From Notolepis coatsorum (taxonomy: Eukaryota > Chordata > Actinopteri > Aulopiformes > Paralepididae): a DNA stretch of 64,000 nucleotides. The translations under genes were made by a program, and so were the position numbers. Positions 38,216 through 49,556 of this stretch are shown here, piece after piece. Position 1 is the first letter of the stretch. Each line of letters starts with the position of its first letter. The notes beneath the pieces were generated by a model. That model searched no databases and had not been told where the DNA came from. It was given only the letters and a program-made list of their open reading frames with translations. The stretch lies in assembly GCA_963971535.1 (NCBI GenBank), contig OZ020590.1:154356177-154420176 (forward strand), in the 5' to 3' direction.

Positions 38216-38330
38216 AGCTTCCTGACAGCCTGGTGTATGATGCTGTCTCTTATTCTGCTGGTCCTGCAGCTCGGAGGCTCCTCATTCTCCTCCCGGAGGA
38301 CAGCAGATTGAAGAAGCGTTGTGAGGGTGG
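38216..38330. other. Repeat-derived fragment between two minisatellites
   Basis: Contains gttcagcttcctgacagcct and ctgctggtcctgcagctc, phrases that I associate with fish retroelement sequence. Too short to assign. Confidence 0.3.
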
Positions 38331-38598
38331 TCATTATGTAGGGTGGTCATTATGTAGTCTGGGTGGTCATCATGTAGTCTGGGTGGTCATCATGTAGTCT
38401 GGGTGGTCATTATGTAGGGTGGTCATTATGTAGTCTGGGTGGTCATCATGTAGTCTGGGTGGTCATCATGTAGTCTGGGTGGTCATTATGTAGTATGGGT
38501 GGTCATTATGTGTAGTCTGGGTGGTCATTATGTGTAGTCTGGGTGGTCATTATGTAGTCTGGGTGGTCATCATGTAGTCTGGGTGGTCATCATGTGGA
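38331..38598. repeat. 20-bp minisatellite
   Basis: About 13 units of GGGTGGTCATCATGTAGTCT with t/c variation, inside the piggyBac-like element. Confidence 0.95.
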
Positions 38599-39084
38599 TG
38601 AATAAGAGAAATTGTCAAAATCGCCCATTTCTGACTATGTTTTATCCCAATGGTCACTTTTGTGACCATGGTTACATTTCCACCTCTTGAGGTTAAAATA
38701 TGCATGCAAGCATATCATTGTCATTACCTATCAGTAGAAGACCATTTAATTAGTATATATACAACATAGTTTAATCTGTAAAGTAAGATGTTGTACTTAC
38801 TTCTTTTTGTGGGGGTGTTCTGGCAGCCATTTCATGCTGCATGGACAAACAGGAAGTAGACTGGCCTGGTCATGTGATGATTCAAGCTAGTCACATGACC
38901 TTTATACAATTTGAAAGTAGACAACATGTTGATTCTTGTGAAAGTTTATTTTTTTATCCAGAGCAAACTACCATGCTTCTAGAGCTTCTAGAAATAAAAA
39001 AAAAAGTGTGACCATTAGGATTAAATGGGTTAAAGGACCAACCACGGATATCTCCATGGCAAGGTTGTTTTGGCTTTTATCCCA

Positions 39085-39715
39085 TTTTAAAAGTGCATTA
39101 CCGGCCAGATCCTCTTAGGGGCGCTGTATCGATAATGCAGTGTTCCCTGTGGCAGAAGTTGTCTTTTTTTCTTTCTGGATTTCCAATGTAGTTTTCTACT
39201 CACCTGAAGCGATCCCTATAGCCTGTTGCACGGAATACGTTTTGGATCGCGGATTTCACTATGCAGTAAGGGAATATATCATCAGCCAATGGACATATCG
39301 ATCTACCAGATGGTGATCGATAACTGGGAAATGGTCTGGGGGATCCAACCGGCTCATGGTAAGATATTTTTCATGTAAATTACATGCTGATCAGGGCTTG
39401 TTATGATACTCAACCAGCCGATCAGCGTATGTGGCTACTGAGACGAACACGGTTATTGGTAATCAATAATCAGAAACGACGTCCCCCGCCCCCCCCCCCC
39501 CCCCCCCCCCCCTTTCATGCATTCATGCTTGAGGATCGTACCGATCATATGCAGTTTGAGTTTTAACTGTAGCTTCTGTATAACCGAAATTCCATTGGAT
39601 ATAACGTTAGTAGCTATTAGCCCTTTATCCAGCCTTCCAGGAAATATACTAGACCAAATCCCGTATAATGCTTATATTCAAGACACTATAAAATGAGAAC
39701 GTATTGATGATTTTT
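39085..39715 (+). other. Segment homologous to the hAT-carried sequence at 57.0-57.65 kb
   Basis: From aaaagtgcattaccggccag to gagaacgtattgatga, this matches the reverse complement of about 57035-57655 in the same order. The best block is ggaatata.catcagccaatggacatatcg. The matching reading gives HYAVREYIISQWTYRSTRW then a stop, against QYAVKEYSISQWTYRSTRW in the other copy. Both are followed by a gtaaga splice-donor-like site after ggatccaaccggc. A poly(C) run (about 39484-39512) is also shared. It could be an old host exon region, or a relic of the same transposon family. I do not recognise a protein family. Confidence 0.75.
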
Positions 39716-40623
39716 TTTCTTTCTTTAAGCCATTTTGAAGGGACGGTTTATGGTCTCAATTGACAATGAGAATGGACAGATAGCAATGCTATGAAGTATA
39801 GATTTAGCTCTACAAACAGCCCCACGGACTGTGCAAGTCTGTTTACATATGCTGGCCGTTTACAGTGATTTTAGACGCATCCAAATGGCCGCCAATGTGT
39901 TAATGAAATCTGGGAAATGTGGCCGGAAACTGTAAAGTGCGTGTTTTGTCGTCCCTGTGGCGCAGGGCAAGGGTACCCTCTTCTCCCGTTAATGTTTTGT
40001 TTAATGTGCAAATCTCAAACTGCAGAGGATTAAATCAGTGCACTCTCTTCCTCAGAAGCCGGATTATGGCACAAATGGAACAACCTTTCAGAACAATTGA
40101 CGGTTAGCCTTTAATTCTCATTAGAAGCATTTCTACCCGTGAACAAATCTTAATTCCATCCATTGCCTCGTTAGAAACTTTTAATTGAAATCGACTTGCC
40201 CCCCCTGGCTCCCTGTGTCTCCAAATGCATGGAAAGCATAGTTAAATGGTGATGTTCTTGTGAATAATACTAAAGAGGATTTTATTCTTCTCCGGTATCA
40301 GAACTCTCTGTGTGTTCGTTCAATCTGTTTGAAATGGTATGTAAGACACAGCCTCACAGAGGTCTGGACAGATATGAATAGGCCATGGGGATGCACCAAC
40401 ACTGGCATCGGTATTGGACACAAGAGCCGTGTGTAAATCAAAACAAAGATGTGAAGAGGATTGATTAAAGTGTCGCTTATTTTATGCATAGGAAATATAA
40501 TGAATTAAACATTCGTTATGATTAATACATGTATACAACTGAACACATTTTATTTTACACTTCTATACACTCTCTCACACACACAGACACACATGCCCTC
40601 TTAAAAACATGGTCAAGATATTT
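39716..40623. other. Intergenic, possibly containing conserved non-coding sequence
   Basis: No gene. The stretch 39850-40190 is low in repeats and has homeodomain-type TAATT/ATTA cores (for example ctttaattctcattagaagc). This composition is common in vertebrate conserved non-coding elements, but conservation cannot be tested here. Confidence 0.25.
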
Positions 40624-40800
40624 AAATGGTAAATGGCGGGGGCAACCATGCAAGGTGCCAACCTGCTCATCGGGAGCAATTAGGGGTTAAGTGTCTTGCT
40701 CAAGGACACATCGACACTCTGCCCCGGGAGGAGCCGGAATCGAACCGGGAGCCTTCCTACTACCAGACGACCGCTCTACCTCCAAGAGCCACTGTCGCCA
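40624..40800 (-). mobile_element. tRNA-SINE family A, copy 2 (internally shortened)
   Basis: Read on the minus strand it starts ggcgacagtggctcttggag and carries a B-box-like ggttcgattcc, then ggggcagagtgtcgatgtgt, ccttgagcaagacacttaac and ccgatgagcaggttggcacc. It ends with the ccatttacc tail. The usual tail-proximal region is reduced. Confidence 0.8.
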
Positions 40801-40990
40801 AACTCTGTCTGGATTTGGAACAAGCTAGTAAATCATTTATGTTCACAGACTCTTGTACACACTCTGTCTCACACACATAGACATAGAAGAGGTTAGCTGG
40901 CAGGTGCTCAATATACCATGCTGCTCCACACCTTCCTTTCACACAAGCCAGACATAAACCAGAACAGGAAGACGGTAGTTGGGTGAAAAT

Positions 40991-41408
40991 TAGGGATGTC
41001 CGATATTATCGGCAGTAAAATGTGATATCGGAAAATATCGGTATCGGTAAAAAAATAATTCTTTTTTTTTATTACATTTATTTAACCTTTATTTACCAGG
41101 CAAGCAAGTAAGAACCAATTCTTATTTTATTTATTGTCAAAAGTATGCATGTTGGTTTAATTCCAACAACAAGAGATATGTAATGTTAATTTTTACTTTT
41201 TTAATGATCATATTTTGCACAGATAATGCTTACATTTAGAAAGCATTTTGAATGCATCCAGTGAAATTATTAGTTACCTGAAATTATTCAGTTTTTTGGG
41301 GGAAAAACCCTGCATATATCGGTATCGGTTGATATCGGTATCGGAATTAAGAGTTGGACAATATCGGAATATCGGTATCGGTAAAAAAGCCAATATCGAG
41401 CATCCCTA
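40991..41408. mobile_element. hAT-type MITE with 8-bp TSD
   Basis: The ends are TAGGGATGTCCGATA and, inverted, TAGGGATGCTCGATA. Flanks are gtgaaaat (40983-40990) and gtgaaaac (41409-41416), a 7/8 target duplication. The subterminal regions are rich in repeated atcggtatcgg. It is 418 bp and non-coding. A related partial copy in opposite orientation lies at 45892-46165. Confidence 0.8.
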
Positions 41409-41416
41409 GTGAAAAC

Positions 41417-42155
41417 CAAAATTAATGTCCTTTCAAGGTAACAACTGTCTCCCTGATAATATGTATATAAGCTGGCCGACGGCTAAAGGCGGTGAATTAC
41501 TTTTGCTCTGGTGCACCAGCAAACAAATCCTTGTAATTGTCAATGATGTTAGTAAAGCTTGGCAAAACTTGAAACATTTTGACTGGACATCTTTTATTCA
41601 ATTCTGAACCCACTGGCCCAGTTTTCATTCTATTTTGATAGTCATCTTACATCCTGACCTACACTGACTTGATTTGCTGCATTTCCGACACATGAAGCAT
41701 GTTAGATCTCTCTCTAATGTAGAAATGTATTATGACCCCAAACTGCTGGTCTATAATTTTCAGTAAAAGCAAAAAGGATGGATCAGTACTGGACGTTTAG
41801 GACTCGGTAGTGGCAGTGATGAAGTGGTATTATTGATGCATCCCTGGATATAAACCATTTTATCTTCACGGTTCATCGTCATGGATCTCTCCTCCATCAA
41901 CACAGGAAACTTGAAACGGTGATGTCATTATCAATACTAGCAACTGCAACCTTGCCTGTATGGCCGCCATTGAGCCCATGTTTAGCCCAAGGTTAGGCAC
42001 TATACACATTGTTGTTGGAGGAAGCAATTTCAACTCTCAATTGTAAAGCTCGTTGAGTGTTTAGAAAAGTGATATATAAATGCAATGATTCATGAATTCC
42101 CTCCCTTAGCCAAGGCCGGCATGTGGGCAAGGCAGAGCGGGGGCTTACCCTGGGC
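41417..42155. other. Intergenic, nothing recognised
   Basis: No supported gene or element. Confidence 0.5.
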
Positions 42156-43335
42156 ATTTCATTGTGTAACTAGGTACAGGTAGACATTTATTTGTGTAAC
42201 TAGGTACAGCTACTGTAGATGTTTCGTTGTGTAACTAGGTACGGCTAGACGTTTCGTTGTGTAACTATGTACAGCTAGACGTTTCATTGTGTAACTAGGT
42301 ACGGCTAGACGTTTCGTTGTGTAACTAGGTACGGCTAGACGTTTCGTTGTGTAACTAGGTACGGCTAGACGTTTCGTTGTGTAACTAGGTACGGCTAGAC
42401 GTTTCGTTGTGTAACTAGGTACAGCTAGACGTTTTGTTGTGTAACTAGGTACAGCTAGACGTTTCGTTGTGTAACTAGGTATAGCTAGACGTTTTGTTGT
42501 GTAACTAGGTACGGCTAGACGTTTCGTTGTGTAACTAGGTACGGCTAGACGTTTCGTTGTGTAACTAGGTACAGCTAGATGTTTCGTTGTGTAACTAGGT
42601 ACGGCTAGACATCTCGTTGTGTAACTAGGTACGGCTAGACGTTTCGTTGTGTAACTAGGTACGGCTAGACGTTTCATTATGTAACTAGGTACAGCTAGAC
42701 GGTTCATTGTGTAACTAGGTACGGCTAGACGTTTCGTTGTGTAACTAGGTACGGCTAGACGTTTCGTTGTGTAACTAGGTACGGCTAGACTTTTTGTTGT
42801 GTAACTAGGTACGGCTAGACGTTTCGTTGTGTAACTAGGTACGGCTAGACGTTTCGTTGTGTAACTAGGTACGGCTAGACGTTTCGTTGTGTAACTAGGT
42901 ACGGCTAGACGTTTCGTTGTGTAACTAGGTACGGCTAGACGTTTCGTTGTGTAACTAGGTACGGCTAGATGTTTCGTTGTGTAACTAGGTACGGCTAGAC
43001 TTTTCGTTGTGTAACTAGGTACGGCTAGACGTTTCGTTGTGTAACTAGGTACGGCTAGACGTTTCGTTGTGTAACTAGGTACGGCTAGACGTTTCGTTGT
43101 GTAACTAGGTACGGCTAGACGTTTTGTTGTGTAACTAGGTACGGCTAGACGTTTCGTTGTGTAACTAGGTACGGCTAGACGTTTCGTTGTGTAACTAGGT
43201 ACGGCTAGACGTTTCGTTGTGTAACTAGGTACGGCTAGACGTTTCGTTGTGTAACTAGGTACGGCTAGACGTTTCGTTGTGTAACTAGGTACGGCTAGAC
43301 ATCTCGTTGTGTAACTAGGTACGGCTAGACGTTTC
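42156..43335. repeat. 30-bp minisatellite, about 39 units
   Basis: Strict 30-bp period with units containing ACGGCTAGACGTTTCGTTGT and gtaactaggt. On the minus strand the unit reads LAVPSYTTKR and one frame is open for about 394 codons (43394 to 42210). Its first 20 or so residues lie outside the repeat (MLSSCVDIATNTATEEDAMQ). No family is recognised and the frame is explained by the 30-bp period. Each unit holds ACGT and CG sites. Confidence 0.98.
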
Positions 43336-43978
43336 TGCATAGCGTCTTCTTCAGTTGCAGTATTGGTTGCAATGTCTACACAGGATGAAAGCACACAGAG
43401 CTTACTTGACGTGCTCTCTCCTCTGCTCTACCTTCTCCTCCTCCCTCCTCTTAGCAGCTTCTATAGTCCCTTTCTGTAGCGGGCGACCTCCCCAGAGTCT
43501 TACCCGACATCAGGCAGCCAGTTAGCTTGGATCTGCGCGGCTTTGTCATATTTGCCCCTTTCATGGGGTCTTATACTTGACACACTAAACCCTATTAGCC
43601 CGTGCATATGTTACCAAGCCTCCCCTGTATTCTCCTGTTCTGAATGCGAGCGCTAATTAGCTTCGCTCGTCCCCTGCTTGATTTCTAGAGAGCTCTTGTG
43701 GGCGTCTCATTAGTCCATTTTGTTTACCCACGTATAATTTCCAGACTTATTATTGGCAAAGAGGTCAGCTGTTTGCTCATTATGTTTGGCAGTTTTTGCG
43801 GCGGGGTTGAGAGGCGGGTGGCGCCGCGCCCCTCCTCTATAGCTTTGGATTCTGTTGCAACAGTATGAGTGTGAAAGTGAAATGCAAGAGAAGAAAAGAG
43901 ATCAAAATCGATCTTTGAAGGGGAACTACGCCATTCGTCACGATTCAGACATGTCATTACTATGGTCTAAGACAGTCC
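43336..43978. other. Intergenic, possibly containing conserved non-coding sequence
   Basis: No gene. Positions 43640-43800 are repeat-free with tctcattagtccattttgtt and acttattattggcaaagagg. The composition suits a regulatory element, but conservation is untested. Confidence 0.25.
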
Positions 43979-44015
43979 AAATATATATATATACTGTATA
44001 TTATATATATATATA
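43979..44015. repeat. (TA)n microsatellite
   Basis: Alternating AT with a short gta break. The next element inserted into it. Confidence 0.9.
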
Positions 44016-44573
44016 CAGTGTGCGAACCATAGCATGGTCTTTGGGTGAGCCAATTTTTTGCGCGGGGGGGGGGGGGGGGGGGGGGGGGCGCCAGGAAGCA
44101 GTCGGACTGTTGGAGGATACTGTGATCGCACTCGCAGACGTTACTGTAGCCTGTAGGCCTTGTGTATACGTATGTGACAAATAAACCTCTTGAATCCTGT
44201 CATGTATTCAATCAGTTTCAGTAACTACAGAACACATAATACTAGACAACTCACTTGTTGAGGTCCGGCCGTCTGGACGGTCTGGGCTTCAACAGCACAT
44301 TCCATGATAAAAAAAGTATCCATTTAGTTAGATCATCATCCAACACTGTCTACAGTATCCTATCCTGTGTTCTGATACGACCGCAGGCGCCGGCACGGTC
44401 ACCGGGCGTTGTCAATAATAGTCCCCACCGGAGCAAAGTGGGTCAAGTTTGATTTGTGCCGTATTTTCAGTAATTTAGAGACCCCCAGGGGAGCTTTAGA
44501 GACCCCCAGGGGAGCTGATGTCTGATCTAGGGGAGCTATAGCGGATCCAGCTCCCCCCGTGGATCGCACCCTG
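44016..44573. mobile_element. Short hAT-like element in a TA tract
   Basis: The ends are CAGTGTGCGAACC and, inverted, CAGGGTGCGATCC. Both flanks read tatatata (44008-44015 and 44574-44581). This fits an 8-bp TSD but is ambiguous in a TA tract. It contains a 25-bp poly(G) run (44064-44088) and a duplicated phrase tttagagacccccaggggag near 44472 and 44494. No transposase frame. Confidence 0.6.
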
Positions 44574-44581
44574 TATATATA

Positions 44582-45150
44582 TATATATAAAAAATGGATA
44601 TCCAAAAATGAGAGCGCTAAAACTGAAGTTCATGATGTGTAAACTCTGAAGCGGCTCCATAGACCGAATTTCCCCCAAGAGGGATTAATAAAAGTTATAT
44701 CCTTCCTTAGACAGTGCACCGGGAGAGATGTTCAAAGGTGACACGGTGAGCACCCAGGGCTAATGTTCCGAGTGCGCGGGTAGATCTTCTGTTCCAGAAC
44801 CTTGTACACGCCTGTGGAGGAGGGGTGTCACTGTGTGGCGGAGTGTGTCACTGTGGAGGAAAGGACGGCGTGAATTTGACAAACAGACTCCGTGACTCGC
44901 CGGGGCGCGCAAATCAGAGCGTGTTGCTTGCTGCCGACCTCTCCCTCCCGCCTGTTCAGAATCCCAGAGTGCGTTGGTTTCCTGGGAGTTGCACTGCACG
45001 GTCCTCGGCTGACACGCTGTAGCTCTGTTCTCATTGATCATATGCTGGAAGCGGTACGTTGCTCTGGTTTCATCATGGTTGCCAGCAGACTGCGTTGTGT
45101 TCTGCGACTGTCCTATCCGCTGTCATCATTATACGCCACCCCCACCCCTC
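44582..45150. other. Intergenic, nothing recognised
   Basis: Mixed sequence with a short tandem phrase (gtgtcactgtg, about 44825-44855). No gene. Confidence 0.5.
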
Positions 45151-45160
45151 CGAAAACAAA

Positions 45161-45185
45161 AACAACAACAACAACCACAACAACC

Positions 45186-45232
<47 letters not shown>

Positions 45233-45257
45233 AACAACAACAACAACAACAACAACA
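45161..45257. repeat. (CAA)n microsatellite
   Basis: About 30 trinucleotide copies with a few cca and taa variants. Confidence 0.97.
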
Positions 45258-45371
45258 GGAAATGCATCTCAGGCGAGCTCGCTTTCCATTTTCAAAATCT
45301 GGCAATGCTCCCTTCTTAGCGGGCATGTAGTGGAGGGAAAACCCACCTGCACTCAGTTTACCCTTTTATTT

Positions 45372-45846
45372 TTATTTATTTTTTATCTACTTTTTCTCCC
45401 CATTTTTCTATTTTTCTCCCGTCCCCAATTTCGCATCGTCCAATTCTACCCTCCCCTGTCTCGAACGCTGTTAGGCCATGCCTCCCACAGGCCGGCTGCA
45501 ATGTGGACGAAGCCTTGCATCACGTGTCCCCTCCGGTACTCGAGGAGGCAGCCGTCGCATCTTTTCACCTGCACAGCGCGGTCTCTCAGCGGCGAGGGTC
45601 TGCGTGGGAGGGACACGCCGCCCTCGTCGCTTCCTGATTCTATACTGCGCAGGTGCACCAACCGACCTGTAGGAGTCGCTGTCCACAATGTCCGATCCCC
45701 ACCCACCAGCTTCCCACCCCCTAATACTGCCAATTGTATTAGTATGAACGACCAGCCAAGCTGGTAGCAACACAGAGAGCTGGGCTCGAACCCAGCATCT
45801 CCTGCGTTGGTGGCAAGCGCCTTTCCCACTGCGCCACCTAGCCGCC
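45372..45846 (-). mobile_element. tRNA-derived SINE family B, copy 1
   Basis: Minus strand. The head is GGCGGCTAGGTGGCGCAGTG, with A box TGGCGCAGTGG and, about 40 nt on, B box GGTTCGAGCCC. The body includes gtcgttcatactaatacaat, gacagcgactcctacaggtc and ggtgcacctgcgcagtatag-like sequence. The tail is rich in A and gaaaaa (tttctccc on the plus strand). An 18-bp perfect target duplication, cagtttacccttttattt, lies at 45354-45371 and 45847-45864. It is 475 bp, the longest of three copies. Confidence 0.9.
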
Positions 45847-45891
45847 CAGTTTACCCTTTTATTTGTGAAAGCAATACTCTTTTTAAACTGA

Positions 45892-46165
45892 CAGGGATGT
45901 TCAATATTGGCTTTTTTACCGATATCCGATATACCGATATTGTCCAACTCTTAATTTCCGATACGGATATCAACCGATATCAACCGATACCGATATATGC
46001 AGGGTCCCCCCCCCCCCCAAAAAACGGAATAATTTCAGGTCATTAACATTACATATCTTTTGTCGTGGAATTAACACAACATTATGCATACTTTTGAACT
46101 ATAAATAAAATCAGAATTTGTTCTTACTTACTTGCCTGGGTAAATAAATGTTAAAAAATTTAATA
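45892..46165 (-). mobile_element. Partial hAT-type MITE (same family as 40991-41408)
   Basis: Begins CAGGGATGTTCAATATTGGC and continues with gatatccgatataccgatat, taatttccgata, atatatgcaggg and gaataatttcaggt, the reverse complement of the right half of the other copy. The far end is replaced by a LINE tail. Confidence 0.7.
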
Positions 46166-46179
46166 AAAAAAGGAACAAT

Positions 46180-46330
46180 TTGGAAATAAACCAAACATTC
46201 ATAGTTTCCTTTATTAATCCCCAGGGGGAAATGCAGGCTTCATAGCAGCACGGAGACAGGCGGGGAAAAAGGTGATACAAATATAAATAATAATACAAAA
46301 TAATATCATGTACAATCACTAATATAATAG
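46180..46330 (-). mobile_element. LINE 3' end, minus strand
   Basis: The phrase cctttattaatccccagggg plus gaaatgcaggct is typical of fish LINE 3' UTRs (see also 62340-62380). The coding part is absent. Confidence 0.55.
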
Positions 46331-46333
46331 AAC

Positions 46334-46581
<248 letters not shown>

Positions 46582-46687
46582 GAATGGCGGTATATTCTAT
46601 CAATAATAGCATACATGCTATACATAGTAGTCCATGCAGTGTTTGTGAGTCAGACAGTCAAACAGTTCTCAAGTTCTCCAGCCGTTA

Positions 46688-49556
46688 TGTGAGGTTTTGC
46701 CCGCTGCTCACCACCTTTTCTCTGTTTCTTTAAAGCCTACTGTTAGAAATTCCCTTCTCACTCACTCTCTCGAGCCCCCACCCTCTCGTTCTTTACTCTC
46801 GTTTACTCTCAGTGGCCACACCTGGACTATTATCAATTACCTCTCGCACCTGTGGTGGCAGGCTAATTAGTTCCCCTGTGGGCTTTAAATACCAGGGCTC
46901 TTCCCCTCGTTTCGGCGTGGGGTCGTGTTGTATTCATGCTGAGTCATATTCTCTAACATCTAGACTCTTTCGGGAGATCCTCTGGTCTACCAATGCTGTA
47001 AGATGGATCTCTCCAGCCTTGAGATGTTTGCTCCAGCCTTCGTCTGCTGTCGCCGTAGCCTGTGGAGGAGACTGTTCTGCGCTCCCTGTAACTTCCACGG
47101 GAGGCACCCCAGCGCTCCACTGCAGACCCCAGCGCAGCTGTTCGTCCTGACGCACATCTAGACCAACGCGCATCTCCCGGACCCTCGGGCTTGGCACGCT
47201 CTTCAGTCACCAGCGCGCAACGCGCATCTTCAAGGGCTTGGCCACCTGTCGCCGTTTGCCTGGAGGGAGACATTGTACTGCGCTCTCTAATTCTCTACGG
47301 GAGGTATTCCAGTGTTCCACTCCAGACCAGCGCGCCAGATGCGCTCAAGCCTTCGCCACCTGCCGCCGTTTGCCTGGAGGGAGACACTGTACTGCGCTCT
47401 CTAATCCTCTACGGGAGGTATTCCAGTGTTCCACTTCAGACCTTCGAGCTTGGCACGCTCCTCCGTACCAGCGCACTGACGCGCATCTTCCAGACCTTCG
47501 AGCTTGGCACGCTCCTCCGTACCAGCGCACTGACGCGCATCTTCCAGACCTTCGAGCTTGGCACGCTCCTCCGTACCAGCGCACAGATGCGCATCTTCCA
47601 GACCTTCGAGCTTGGCACGCTCTCCAGACTTCAGCGCGCCGACGCGCATCTTCCAGACCTTCGTGCTTGGCACACTCCTCCTCGCAGACGCACCCCGAGG
47701 CGTCTCTTTGTTCCGACGCGCACACCAAGGTGTGGCGCGCACTCTGTTCCTCGGCTCCGACAGCGGCTACCCGGTGGACGACACCCTCGCCACCGCCACT
47801 GTTCCGACGCGCACACCAAGGTGTGGCGCGCACTCTGTTCCTCGGCTCCGACAGCGGCTACCCGGTGGACGACACCCTCGCCACCGCCACTGTTCCGACG
47901 CGCACACCAAGGTGTGGCGCGCACTCTGTTCCTCGGCTCCGACAGCGGCTACCCGGTGGACGACATCCTCGCCACCGCCACTGTTCCAGCACTCTGTTCC
48001 TCGGCTCCGACAGCGGCTACCCGGTGGACGACATCCTCGCCACCGCCACTGTTCCAGCACTCTGTTCCTCGGCTCCGACAGTCGGCTACCCGGTGGACGA
48101 CACCCTCGCCACCGCCACTGTTCCAGCACTCGGTCCCTCGGCTCGGACAGCCAGCCACCCGGTGGCGATGCCCCCGTTCCCGCTGCTGTCCCTGTACCAT
48201 TACGCATACGCCTGGGTGAGTTTTGATTGTGATGTCACTCACCCAGCGTAGTGCCCTTGCCCCCGTTCCCGCTGCTGTCCCTGTACCTTTACGCATACGC
48301 CTGGGTGAGTTTTGATTGTGATGTCACTCACTCAGCGTAGTGCCCTTGCCCCCGTTCCCGCTGCTGTCCCTGTACCTTTACGCATACGCCTGGGTGAGTT
48401 TTGATTGTGATGTCACTCACTCAGCGTAGTGCCCTTGCCCCCGTTCCCGCTGCTGTCCCTGTACCTTTACGCATATGCCTGGGTGAGTTTTGATTGTGAT
48501 GTCACTCACTCAGCGTAGTGCCCTTGCCCCCGTTCCCGCTGCTGTCCCTGTACCTTTACGCATACGCCTGGGTGAGTTTTGATTGTGATGTCACTCACTC
48601 AGCGTAGTGCCCTTGCCCCCGTTCCCGCTGCTGTCCCTGTACCTTTACGCATACGCCTGGGTGAGTTTTGATTGTGATGTCACTCACTCAGCGTAGTGCC
48701 CTTGCCCCCGTTCCCGCTGCTGTCCCTGTACCTTTACGCATACGCCTGGGTGAGTTTTGATTGTGATGTCACTCACTCAGCGTAATGCCCCTTGCCCCCT
48801 TCCCGCTGCGTTTCCTGTACCATTACGCATACGCCTGGGTGAGTTTTGATTGTGATGTCACTCACCCAGCGTATTGCCTCCTTTAGTTCTCACTTAGTTC
48901 TTAGTTTGGACATTTCATCTCCCACTCTGTTTTGTTCTCTTGTGGATATTATTTTGGACATTTCATCTCCCACTGTGTGTTTGTTCACACGAAGATAGTA
49001 TTTACTTTGTTACTTTGTTATTTGGACTGTTCTGCATCTGCTCTGTTTGTTCCCTTTGACTATTAACCCTCTCCTCTGTTCTGCAGAGCGGCCCAGATGT
49101 TTTTCCCACCAGTCCCCAGTTCCTCCCTGTCCCCAGCCCGCCTCCGCGGTTCTCTGTCCCCAGTTCCTCCCTGTTTCCCCAGCCCGCCTCCGCGGGCCTC
49201 AGTCCCCTCTGTCCCAAGTTCTCCCCTTCTAGTTCCACCTAGTCCCTAGTCCTCTATCCCTAGTTCTCCTAGTCCCTAGTCCTCTTTCCCTAGTTCTCCT
49301 AGTCTCTAGTTCCTCTGTCCCAAGGCGTTCCCTTAACCTTCCCTTAGGCGTTCCCTTACTTTTCCATAGTGTTCCCTTTTCCTGCCCGCCTCTTAAAGGC
49401 ACTTTACCTTCCCCTCTTGTGTTTTTCCAGTGTTTTGTGTTTTCTCCCTTAAAGGGACAGTGCCCTTTTTCCCTGTTCTAAATAAATATCTGTTTCTTGG
49501 CAAACCATCATACCTGTCTTGTGTTGTGCGATTGGGGTCGGTTACAAACCATAACA
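46688..49556 (+). repeat. 5' LTR, 2869 bp
   Basis: A TATA-like gctttaaatacc lies about 200 bp in. An AATAAA signal (about 49480) lies near the end, before gttgtgcgattggggtcgg. The body is largely three tandem arrays: 54-bp units (47445-47660), 91/68-bp units (47710-48130) and 89-bp units (about 48160-48870). GC-rich open frames across these arrays read repeats only and are not taken as genes. Confidence 0.9.

Larger units (their letters stand above)
37660..39028. mobile_element. piggyBac-like non-autonomous transposon
   Basis: TTAA is present on both sides (37656-37659 and 39029-39032), the target preference of piggyBac. The ends are CCCATTTAATCCCAA (left) and, inverted, CCCATTTAATCCTAA (right), identical over the first 12 bases. 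A second inverted pair lies inside: gtcacaatagtgaccattgg at 37794-37816 and its complement at 38644-38666. No transposase frame is present. The 1369-bp element has been filled by G-rich and 20-bp tandem repeats. Confidence 0.75.

Noticed and set aside
42210-43394. 394-codon frame LAVPSYTTKR as a gene
   Set aside because: A 30-bp period without a stop must stay open. The short non-repeat start has no recognisable similarity. Kept only as a repeat with a suggested transcript check.
47191-48219. 342-codon frame in the LTR (and its twin at 51171-52199)
   Set aside because: GC-rich tandem units read in several overlapping frames on both strands. Presence in both LTRs is automatic and gives no evidence of coding.
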